Made by a program: the position numbers and the translations under genes
Notes under the pieces: model-generated
What the model was told of the DNA's origin: nothing
What the model saw: only the letters and a program-made list of their open reading frames with translations
Databases searched by the model: none
Part shown: piece after piece, positions 56,963 through 64,000 of the stretch
Position numbering within the stretch: the stretch's first letter is position 1
How the letters are laid out: every line of letters begins with the position of its first letter
Origin: Saprospiraceae bacterium
GTDB taxonomy: Bacteria > Bacteroidota > Bacteroidia > Chitinophagales > Saprospiraceae
Reading direction: 5' to 3'
DNA length: 64,000 nt
NCBI GenBank assembly: GCA_016709995.1
Contig: JADJLQ010000002.1
Location: 372,001 to 436,000 of the forward strand

Positions 56963-58564
56963 TTATTTTTTCTTCGCATCATCCGGATCCATATCCTCCC
57001 TTTCAAAATCAGCATCATTCACCCAGGGCGTAGGTATTTTTTCTCCCTGCTTATATCGACTGTAAAAATTTTTCACTGCTCCGGCATATTCATATTGGTC
57101 GAATATATCTCCCTGACCAAGTATTCTAGGGTCTGCCTGTGCGATAAGTCTATCGGTCATTTCTTTAACCATCTTTAATTTAAGATCTGTATGATGCTCC
57201 TCTGATGCCAGATTGATCATGCAGTAAGGATCTTCTTTGATATTATACAGTTCTTCAGCTCCTCTTTTTCCAAAATTCAATTGCCAATATTTCATTATTC
57301 TATTTTTGCGTCGGGTATTTAAAATGAAGGATTTTGTGGGACTGCCATCACAGTTAAGATACCCCGTTTCAGGATTACCTGCAGGCCATCTATCGGGTTT
57401 AAAATTTTGTAAGTAGAGGTATTCTCCCCTTACAATACCTCGTATGGGGTAACCTTGATCATTGGGTCTGCCCACATCATGACGCTCTTTCCCGACCAAT
57501 ACAAAATCACGGTCGTCGGTCACTTTACCTTCCTTCTCTGAGAAAAATATATCTGTAAGGCTTTTGCCGGTCATAGGCTGCATGCCAGCCAGTGGCGCAT
57601 TTAATCCACTCAATTCCAAAAAAGTAGGAGCGAAATCAATAAAGTTTACAAAATCGTACACCTTGCGCCCGGGATTTTTTATGCCTTGGGGCCACATGAT
57701 GGCCAGCGGCAAATGGTTGGAATATTCATAGACCTGGCCCTTTATTCTCGGAAAAGGCATCCCATTATCCGCGGTGACTATGACGATGGTATTATTTAAT
57801 TGGCCGATTTCTTCCAATTTTAAAAGCATTTTCTGTAGGTGGTAATCAAAGTATTCGATTTCAAATGCATAGTCCAGCATATCTGACCTTATGGTATCTG
57901 TATCAGGCCAAAAGGGTGGAACTTCATCAATATCCTGAGCCTGTTTTTTACCCTTTTCTCTTCCTGAGTTAAATTCATAGTCACGGTGAGGTTCTGTACT
58001 CCCATACCAAAAACAAAATGGTTGATCCTTTGGTCGGGCCTCTAAAAAGGCTTCAAAGTTTTTTGAATAATCATTTTTTGAAATCTTTTCAGTAGGAGGC
58101 GAGGTGGTAAAGGCATCAAATTTGCGTCCCGTAAGCTCCCGTTGCTTGCCGTTTATCTTGCCTGGCTCACCGGGGGCCCATCCTTTGGCTACACTTCCCA
58201 CCCAATAACCATGGTCGTGCAAGGCTTCCACATACGTTTTAAATTTTTCCGGAAAATAAGGAGAGTGGTTAGCTGCTTCTTCTAATTGCCAACTATTGCG
58301 ACCTGTGAGTATGCATGCTCTGGAAGGAGCACATTTGGCATTGGGGGTGTAAGCATTCATACACAATATTCCTTCTTTGGCGATCCGGTCAAATCCTGGA
58401 GTCTTGACCCAATCACAACCATAAGCCCCAAAGTGCTTCCAGGAAGCATCGTCAGCAATGGCAAATAATATATTGGGCCTACCTTGTGATTGTTTTTCCT
58501 GTTTACAAGAACATAAAGTAGCTATAATAGGTAAAACAACAATGGTAAATAAATGCTTAAACAT
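56963..58564 (-). CDS. Sulfatase lipoprotein
   Basis: The product is about 533 residues. The start is ATG 58562-58564 (MFKHLFTIVVLPIIATLCSC), a lipoprotein signal. It has the sulfatase metal site FAIADDASW and the modification motif CAPSRACILTGR, whose Cys (residue 78) would become formylglycine. Further features are EPHRDYE, the second metal site TADNG, and the C-terminal EELYNIKEDPYCMINLA typical of S1 sulfatases of the N-sulfoglucosamine-hydrolase-like subgroup. It probably removes sulfate from a glycan at the cell surface or periplasm. The sulfatase-maturing enzyme is not in the window. Confidence 0.93.
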   Translation of the reverse strand: MFKHLFTIVVLPIIATLCSCKQEKQSQGRPNILFAIADDASWKHFGAYGCDWVKTPGFDRIAKEGILCMNAYTPNAKCAPSRACILTGRNSWQLEEAANHSPYFPEKFKTYVEALHDHGYWVGSVAKGWAPGEPGKINGKQRELTGRKFDAFTTSPPTEKISKNDYSKNFEAFLEARPKDQPFCFWYGSTEPHRDYEFNSGREKGKKQAQDIDEVPPFWPDTDTIRSDMLDYAFEIEYFDYHLQKMLLKLEEIGQLNNTIVIVTADNGMPFPRIKGQVYEYSNHLPLAIMWPQGIKNPGRKVYDFVNFIDFAPTFLELSGLNAPLAGMQPMTGKSLTDIFFSEKEGKVTDDRDFVLVGKERHDVGRPNDQGYPIRGIVRGEYLYLQNFKPDRWPAGNPETGYLNCDGSPTKSFILNTRRKNRIMKYWQLNFGKRGAEELYNIKEDPYCMINLASEEHHTDLKLKMVKEMTDRLIAQADPRILGQGDIFDQYEYAGAVKNFYSRYKQGEKIPTPWVNDADFEREDMDPDDAKKK

Positions 58565-58655
58565 TCGAGTATATTTGATTTCCACAAATTATGGAAAATG
58601 ATTTCAATAATATAACCGATTTTTATTACAGACTCATTCACTGAATAAATTTATT

Positions 58656-59558
58656 ATGAAATATCTTTTGATTTTAGCCATTACTGCTTTCAGCCTTACC
58701 TATTCCATTGCTCAATTGCCCCAGGTACCTGCTTCGGAATGGCAACAGCTTTTTAATGGCAAAGACCTCACCGGGTGGGATGTAAAAATCAGGGGTTATA
58801 ATTTGAATGATAATTTTGCCAATACCTTTAGAGTGGTGGACGGTAAGTTGGTTATATCCTATGATGGTTACAGTGCTTATGATGAAAAGTTTGGTCATAT
58901 TTTTTACAATAAAAACTATTCCTACTATGTGGTCGCGGTGGAATACCGCTTTGTCGGTGAGCAGGCAAAAGGGGGGCCGGATTGGGCGTTTCGCAACAAT
59001 GGGATTATGGTACATGGACAGACAGCTCAGTCCATGGGCAAGGACCAGGATTTTCCTGTCTCTGTTGAAGTGCAATTGTTAGGAGGCAGGAGTGACGGCA
59101 CTGTGCGCACTACCTCCAATGTATGTACACCCGGCACGTATATCGAGATGAATGGAGAACTCAGAAAGGAGCATTGCATCAACTCCACTTCCAAAACCTT
59201 TGATGGTGATCAGTGGGTCAGAGCTGAGGTGAGGGTACTGGGAGACTCTTTGATTCAGCATTATGTCAATGGGGAGTTGGTCTTATCGTATCAAAAGCCG
59301 CAATTTGGAGGTGGTGTGGTCAGTGGCTTTGACCCAAAATTTAAACCCGATGGCCAGCTTATCTCCGGAGGATCTATCTCTCTCCAAAGTGAGAGTCATC
59401 CAACTGAATTTCGAAAAGTCGAGTTGCTCAACCTGGAAGGATGTATGGATCCGATGGCATTGAATTATAAAAATTATTATGTCCATCCAGACAATCAACA
59501 ATGCAGGTATTCTAAAAAGGTGTTGAGAAAAATGAAAGGAAAGAACAAAAAACGGTGA
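58656..59558 (+). CDS. Exported DUF1080 (3-keto-disaccharide hydrolase type) protein
   Basis: The 300-residue protein has a signal peptide (MKYLLILAITAFSLTYSIA). A DUF1080 domain follows (WQQLFNGKDLTGWDVK, FRVVDGKLVISYDGY, FRNNGIMVHG, VEVQLLGGR, GDQWVRAEVRVLGDSLIQHYVNGE, GGSISLQSESHPTEFRKVELLNL), a concanavalin-like fold. The C-terminal GCMDPMALNYKNYY with a later CRY is a short Cys-pair motif common in secreted Bacteroidota proteins. It is divergent from the sulfatase with 91 bases between the starts, which suggests joint function in glycan breakdown (inference). Confidence 0.88.
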   Translation: MKYLLILAITAFSLTYSIAQLPQVPASEWQQLFNGKDLTGWDVKIRGYNLNDNFANTFRVVDGKLVISYDGYSAYDEKFGHIFYNKNYSYYVVAVEYRFVGEQAKGGPDWAFRNNGIMVHGQTAQSMGKDQDFPVSVEVQLLGGRSDGTVRTTSNVCTPGTYIEMNGELRKEHCINSTSKTFDGDQWVRAEVRVLGDSLIQHYVNGELVLSYQKPQFGGGVVSGFDPKFKPDGQLISGGSISLQSESHPTEFRKVELLNLEGCMDPMALNYKNYYVHPDNQQCRYSKKVLRKMKGKNKKR

Positions 59559-59679
59559 TATTGAAGTTTCTGCAGTAGACCCAATTGCATCCATGATTGC
59601 TGTAAAAAATGAAAATTTGGGAGCATTGGCCCAATCGGTACAAAATAAACTAAAACTGGTTATTGAAAATTTACAATAG
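59557..59679 (+). pseudogene. C-terminal remnant of a DUF302 protein
   Basis: In the frame that starts within the DUF1080 stop, about 40 codons read VSAVDPIASMIAVKN, then LGALAQSVQNKLKLVIENL and TAG at 59677-59679. This resembles the end of DUF302-family proteins (xxAxDPxAxMxxVxN...LxxVIExL). No start or N-terminal part exists because the DUF1080 gene occupies that position. A rearrangement probably joined the DUF1080 3' end to this fragment. Confidence 0.6.
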
Positions 59680-59832
59680 CTCCATTTATACTAAGTTCCG
59701 AACAGACTATTTAGAACCTCTTTTTAAAATAAAATCTATCAAGGTACAGGTCATTAATATTAAATTAATCTTTAAGTAACATTCACGCAACATTGGTTTA
59801 GTTAATTCGCATTTAATCTAAACCATAAAATC

Positions 59833-61374
59833 ATGCGTAAATTAATTACACTTATTACTTTTTTAATTTTTGTCAGTGCTTGTTCTCAGTACGAAGTTTT
59901 TGCACCAGGCAGTGAAGAAAACAGTCAGCTAGAATCAAGGTCGGGTATACCGTCTTTTAGTTCGCTGAGTTCTATTGACTTAGGTCCTACAGGCGCTGCA
60001 GAAATCAGTGCTTTTGATCCCGCTACAAATAAATTGTTTGTAGTGAATAACACAAATAATAATAATAATAATAATAGGATCGATGTACTCGATCTATCCA
60101 ACCCATCCATGCCAGTCCTTATGGCCAGTATCGCAGTGGCACCTTTTGGTGGCCTGGTCAATAGCGTAGCAGTAAGTAATGGGACAATAGCAGCGGGCAT
60201 CGAGTCCATGGATAAAGTAAGTGATGGCAAAGTGGTGATATTCAATACTGCCGACCATACTGTCATCAAAGAAGTGACAGTAGGTGCTTTGCCTGATATG
60301 GTCACATTTTCTCCGGATGGCCATTACATCTTAAGTGCTAACGAAGGAGAGCCCAACTTAGACTATTCGATCGATCCTCTTGGCACAGTATCTATCATCG
60401 AAGTAGCCAACGATTATGCAGTCACCACACTTAATTTCGACAATTTTAAAAACAAACGATATTTGCTGGAGGCCAAGGGCATGAAAATATTTGGACCCAA
60501 TGCTAGTTTCGCCCAGGACATAGAGCCTGAGTATATAGCCGTATCTGCCAATTCAAAAACAGCATGGGTCACCTTACAGGAAAATAACGCGGTAGCCCAA
60601 ATCAATATTCAATCTAAGACCATAACGGACATCTTTCCATTAGGATTTAAAAACTATCAACTCGCTGCCAACACTATTGATCCAAGTGATCAGAATGGGG
60701 GAGCTCTTTTCGCAAATTATCCTGTGAAGGGGATGTATGAACCTGATGGAATTGCAGTATTGGATTATAACGGAAATCCACTGATATTCACAGCCAACGA
60801 AGGAGACGCCAGAGAATATTCTACTTATGAAGAAAATCTTCGGTATGGAAGTTCAAACTATAAAGTAGATCCAAATTCGCTGCCACAGGGAGCTGCACTC
60901 AAGCCCAATGCCATTTTAGGACGGTTGAATGTGAGCACTGCTCTGGGTGACATAGATCATGATGGTGATTTTGATCAGATCTATACTCATGGAGGAAGAT
61001 CATTTACTATATGGAACGGACGCACTGGGGATCGCGTATTTGATAGTCGTAATGATCTTGAAAACAGGGCTGTAACCCTCGGCGTGTATCCTGAAAACAG
61101 GAGTGATGATAAAGGTACAGAACCAGAAACAGTAGTTATTGGAAAAATCGGTAGCACCAATTTATTGTTTGTTGGGTTGGAACGAGCCAATGCAGTAGCC
61201 ATTTATGACATATCCAATCCCATCAATCCGGTTTTCTTGCAAATATTGCGTACTGGAGAAGGTCCGGAAGGCATTGTATTTGTTCCAGCTGCAGAAAGTC
61301 CCTCCGGCCAAAATCTACTTATAGTGAGTTGTGAGACAGAAGGCGTGGTTAATATCTTTTCTGCCGGACTATAA
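59833..61374 (+). CDS. Choice-of-anchor-I type propeller lipoprotein
   Basis: The 513-residue protein has a lipoprotein signal (MRKLITLITFLIFVSAC). The body is a propeller of the choice-of-anchor-I family related to the N-terminal part of some alkaline-phosphatase-like proteins (VTFSPDGHYILSANEGEPN, DIEPEYIAVSANSKTAWVTLQENNAVAQINI, MYEPDGIAVLDYNGNPLIFTANEGDAREY, DHDGDFDQIYTHGGRSFTIWNG, GEGPEGIVFVPAAESPSGQNLLIVSCETEG). Catalytic function is not known. A run of AAT codons lies at its N-terminal side. A terminator follows. Confidence 0.85.
   Translation: MRKLITLITFLIFVSACSQYEVFAPGSEENSQLESRSGIPSFSSLSSIDLGPTGAAEISAFDPATNKLFVVNNTNNNNNNNRIDVLDLSNPSMPVLMASIAVAPFGGLVNSVAVSNGTIAAGIESMDKVSDGKVVIFNTADHTVIKEVTVGALPDMVTFSPDGHYILSANEGEPNLDYSIDPLGTVSIIEVANDYAVTTLNFDNFKNKRYLLEAKGMKIFGPNASFAQDIEPEYIAVSANSKTAWVTLQENNAVAQINIQSKTITDIFPLGFKNYQLAANTIDPSDQNGGALFANYPVKGMYEPDGIAVLDYNGNPLIFTANEGDAREYSTYEENLRYGSSNYKVDPNSLPQGAALKPNAILGRLNVSTALGDIDHDGDFDQIYTHGGRSFTIWNGRTGDRVFDSRNDLENRAVTLGVYPENRSDDKGTEPETVVIGKIGSTNLLFVGLERANAVAIYDISNPINPVFLQILRTGEGPEGIVFVPAAESPSGQNLLIVSCETEGVVNIFSAGL
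60055..60075 (+). repeat. (AAT)7 trinucleotide repeat inside a lipoprotein gene
   Basis: Seven AAT triplets in frame encode a run of Asn. Length changes would alter the protein by whole residues without a frameshift. Confidence 0.9.
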
Positions 61375-61452
61375 ACAAAAAAATATCAAGGATTACTTCC
61401 AGTTGACATTTCTGAATATGCTCTAAGTAGTAATTTTAAACATTTTTTTCTC

Positions 61453-61486
61453 AAAAGCTGAGCTACTGTCATTGCTCAGCTTTTTT
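61453..61486 (+). terminator. Rho-independent terminator after the choice-of-anchor-I gene
   Basis: AAAAGCTGAGC at 61453-61463 pairs perfectly with GCTCAGCTTTT at 61474-61484 around a 10-base loop, followed by T residues to 61486. It lies about 80 bases after the stop. Confidence 0.85.
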
Positions 61487-61605
61487 ATGCCGTCATGCTG
61501 CTAAAAATTTTCTATATCGTTCTCAAGTCACCTCCATTTTGAAGATCTCCCTACTTCAGTACTACGCACCCCAAAAAATTCTTACATTCGGCATTGATTA
61601 ACTGA

Positions 61606-63108
61606 ATGAATATGAATCAAAAGCCTGACCTATCTTTTAAGCGTATACTCTATATGAGTTTTGGTTTTCTGGGGATCCAATACGGATTTGGATTGCAGCA
61701 AGCCAATATGAGCCCGATCTACCGGTACCTGGGAGCTGAAGAAAGCAATATTCCGGGGTTGTGGCTGGCTGGACCTTTGACCGGATTGTTTCTCCAGCCT
61801 ATAATTGGTGCCCTCTCTGACAAAAGTTGGTCACCAAGATGGGGTAGACGCATGCCTTATATTTTATTTGGAGCTATTGCGGGTAGTATCGCAATGGTGA
61901 TGATGCCTAATGCCAAAACAGTCTTTATGGCGGCTTGTCTCATGTGGTTATTGGATGCCGGACTTAATAGTTCGATGGAGCCTTTTCGTGCATTTGTCGG
62001 AGATATGCTCAACACCAAGCAGCGCCCTGTAGGATATGCTTTGCAGTCCTTTATGATTGGATTTGCACAGACGATCTCTAATTTGATGCCTTTTATTTTA
62101 CCCTTATTGGGCATATCTCTTGCACTTTATGCAGATGTGCCCAATTGCATCCCACTCTCGGTGAGATATCCTTTTTATATAGGGGCGGCGGCCATCATCC
62201 TTACCGTGCTGTGGACAATGTATACGACCAAAGAATATCCGCCCAAGGATGAATCGTATAAACAAAAAGTGGTCTACACTCCAAAAGAAATTAAACAGAT
62301 AGGGATTTGGGGGCTTGCTTTGAGCATAGGATTTGCTTTGATGGGTTCATTATTTGCCTTGAGGTTGGGAGGAGTGACTAGTGCTTTGCTCTGGGGGCCC
62401 GGTATTTTTGTTTTCCTCTACGGGCTGTTCCGCTTACCGGTATTCAAAGAAATTCTTGCTTCCTTGGCTGATATGCCACAAGTGATGAAACAAATCTGGT
62501 GGGTCAAACTATTCACCTGGTACGGTCTGCCTTTGATGTGGCAATTTTTATCTCTTGCTGCTGCCAAATATGCTTTTAATGCAGCCAGCCCGGAGGCCAA
62601 CCCGGTTGGATTTGAAGCCGGTAAAAACTGGGGCAATCTTTGTTTTGCGATGTTCAGTGTGTCCTGTTTTGTGATTTCTATTTTTATTCCGACGATTGTA
62701 AAAAAACTAGGAAGTCGACGCATGACCCATGCTATATTTCTTACTGTGGGAGCCATCGGTTTTTTTATTTTAATATTGAGTGATAGCAAATGGATCTATT
62801 TGACCGGTATGACCTTAATGGGTTTTGCCTGGGGTTCGATTGTAGCCATTCCTTATCTCATGATCGCTGATGCCGTCTCACCTGCGCGCATGGGCGTGTA
62901 CATGGGATTGATCAATGGATTTATTTGTGTGCCTCAGTTTATCGGGATGTTGACTGTGCCTTTCTTTTACAAAACTTTTCTGGGGGATGATCCACGCAAT
63001 GCCTTGTTTTTATGTGGTGCCTGCCTTCTGTTGGCGGCGGTAGCATGTTTTGGAATAAAAGAGGATGTGGCAGCTTATAATGAACAAGTGCTGGTCACCA
63101 ATCAATAA
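61606..63108 (+). CDS. MFS transporter of the GPH/SLC45 sugar-transporter type
   Basis: The 500-residue inner-membrane protein has about 12 membrane segments. The start MSFGFLGIQYGFGLQQANMSPIY, then GPLTGLFLQPIIGALSD, WSPRWGRRMPYILFGAI and DAGLNSSMEPFRAFVGDML match the sucrose/maltose-type MFS carriers (SLC45-like) of Bacteroidota. A central cytoplasmic loop (TTKEYPPKDESYKQKVV) separates the halves. It probably carries a di- or oligosaccharide by cation symport. ATG 61606 is used, with 61612 possible. Confidence 0.9.
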   Translation: MNMNQKPDLSFKRILYMSFGFLGIQYGFGLQQANMSPIYRYLGAEESNIPGLWLAGPLTGLFLQPIIGALSDKSWSPRWGRRMPYILFGAIAGSIAMVMMPNAKTVFMAACLMWLLDAGLNSSMEPFRAFVGDMLNTKQRPVGYALQSFMIGFAQTISNLMPFILPLLGISLALYADVPNCIPLSVRYPFYIGAAAIILTVLWTMYTTKEYPPKDESYKQKVVYTPKEIKQIGIWGLALSIGFALMGSLFALRLGGVTSALLWGPGIFVFLYGLFRLPVFKEILASLADMPQVMKQIWWVKLFTWYGLPLMWQFLSLAAAKYAFNAASPEANPVGFEAGKNWGNLCFAMFSVSCFVISIFIPTIVKKLGSRRMTHAIFLTVGAIGFFILILSDSKWIYLTGMTLMGFAWGSIVAIPYLMIADAVSPARMGVYMGLINGFICVPQFIGMLTVPFFYKTFLGDDPRNALFLCGACLLLAAVACFGIKEDVAAYNEQVLVTNQ

Positions 63109-63162
63109 CCTGAGAACGACCGTGTTGTGTATCGGTAATTCTTCATGCTTCAATATTTCAAA

Positions 63163-64000
63163 ATGAGTAAATATTTTTGTTTTATCATTTTAGCTTTTTT
63201 GTTTTCATGCCAGCCTACTACTTCCCGGGTGACTGTGATGGAAGTACCAGGAAAAGATGTTTTTTGTCGCATTGACCAAAGTGGAATTTCAGTATTGCCC
63301 AGTGGCAGATATGTTACCCCCGCAGGCTCAGGCATTCGCATCACGCATGATCCTTTTGGCATGGCTGTTTCTCCTGATGGCAAGAAGGCAGTGACACTAC
63401 ACAATGGGGTGCTGACCATATTAGATCTGTTATCCATGGATCACATCAGAATACCCAGCTATGATAAAAAGATTAGCTCTCCCTTTTCAAAAGGATCATT
63501 TTTAGGTGTAGCATTTGCCCATGACTCTAAGACAGTCTATCTTAGTGGTGGAGATAACGGGGCTGTGATCAAATATGATATTGAAGCCCAGGCACGCCTC
63601 GATTCTATTTCATTGGACGGTATCGTCGACGGAGTGGACTATGAAGATAGTTTTACATCTGACCTGATATTGCATGGCAATGAATTGTTGATTTTGGATC
63701 GGGCCAATTTTAGGCTGGTCAGGTATGACCTCGAAAAAAAAACAATCACCTCCTCCATACCTACCGGTCGTCAGCCTTTTGGGCTTGCAGTGAGTCCCGA
63801 TGGGAATATGGCTTTTGTAGCCAATGTAGGAATGTATGCATATCCACTCATAGAAGGCATTACTAAAGAAAACTATGATTCCATGTTGATCTCTGCACAT
63901 CCATATGGAGACAATACCAAAGAATCTATAGAGGGAACTATCATCGAAAACAGAATAATACCCGGTGTGGGCGATCCATTATCGCCAGAAGCCATGAGTG
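63163..64000 (+). CDS. YncE-like propeller lipoprotein, 3' end outside window
   Basis: The gene opens at ATG 63163 with a lipoprotein signal (MSKYFCFIILAFLFSC) and stays open to the window end. The visible 279 residues are a YncE/surface-antigen-type propeller (DPFGMAVSPDGKKAVTLHNG, SFLGVAFAHDSKTVYLSGGD, TGRQPFGLAVSPDGNMAFVANVG, ESIEGTIIENRIIPGVGDPLS). Proteins with this start often continue into an alkaline-phosphatase-superfamily phosphoesterase domain, which would lie beyond the window. It follows the MFS gene by 54 bases on the same strand and may be in its operon. Confidence 0.8.
   Translation, partial: MSKYFCFIILAFLFSCQPTTSRVTVMEVPGKDVFCRIDQSGISVLPSGRYVTPAGSGIRITHDPFGMAVSPDGKKAVTLHNGVLTILDLLSMDHIRIPSYDKKISSPFSKGSFLGVAFAHDSKTVYLSGGDNGAVIKYDIEAQARLDSISLDGIVDGVDYEDSFTSDLILHGNELLILDRANFRLVRYDLEKKTITSSIPTGRQPFGLAVSPDGNMAFVANVGMYAYPLIEGITKENYDSMLISAHPYGDNTKESIEGTIIENRIIPGVGDPLSPEAMS

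Noticed and set aside
1..64000. tRNA genes, rRNA genes, CRISPR arrays, phage modules
   Set aside because: I looked in the intergenic regions and saw no T-loop-like GTTCGA signatures, regularly spaced short repeats or structural phage genes. A dedicated scan could still find a divergent small RNA.

Overview
The window looks like the chromosome of a member of the Bacteroidota, probably in or near the Saprospiria/Chitinophagia (inference). The signs are a SusC/SusD pair, a CRTAC1-type FG-GAP lipoprotein, two-component-regulator-propeller histidine kinases, a GCMDPxALNY-type C-terminal motif, and several upstream boxes matching the Bacteroidota housekeeping -7 element TAnnTTTG, while Shine-Dalgarno sequences are weak or absent. 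No tRNA, rRNA, CRISPR array, phage genes or replication origin was found.

Layout. 0-8.9 kb: end of a TolB-like secreted propeller protein, gyrB, tsaE, a tandem-domain universal stress protein, an ammonium transporter with a good promoter and a hairpin-rich 3' region, and a GH3-type adenylating enzyme overlapping a small ORF. 8.9-21 kb: a thioredoxin-like exported protein, a class I isoprenoid-synthase-like protein, a frameshifted SDR, an S9 peptidase, an ECF sigma factor with a membrane-anchored YCII-domain partner, a right-handed beta-helix protein, a Tat-exported TIM-barrel protein and mnmG. 21-29.7 kb: two tandem propeller histidine kinases whose kinase-domain DNA is nearly identical, a LacI-family regulator and a truncated Lgt-like membrane protein. 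29.7-43.3 kb: a CRTAC1-like protein, SusC and SusD, a patch of gene remnants (GH95-like, LacI-like, sensor kinase) and a large DUF5107/TPR protein. 43.8-48.3 kb: an ABC ATPase-permease fusion and a three-gene TrpXYZ-like ABC importer. 49-55.5 kb: an adenylate-cyclase/TIR-like fusion, a decayed TPR histidine kinase, and an IS1634-type insertion sequence flanked by 455-bp direct repeats in a decayed glucoamylase-like gene. 55.5-64 kb: a five-heme cytochrome lipoprotein, a sulfatase, a DUF1080 protein, a choice-of-anchor-I lipoprotein, an MFS sugar-type transporter and the start of a YncE-like propeller protein.

How the parts fit. Much of the accessory content suits a surface-associated polysaccharide degrader: SusCD uptake, sulfatase, DUF1080, beta-helix protein, MFS transporter, LacI regulator, propeller kinases, and remnants of GH95-like and glucoamylase-like enzymes. 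Decay is frequent between 38 and 55 kb and includes IS activity.

The least ordinary items are the cyclase-TIR fusion, the ECF/YCII pair, the shortened Lgt homologue, the IS1634 element with a very long target duplication, and the homogenised kinase pair. All functional statements rest on motif reading by eye; no database search was run.
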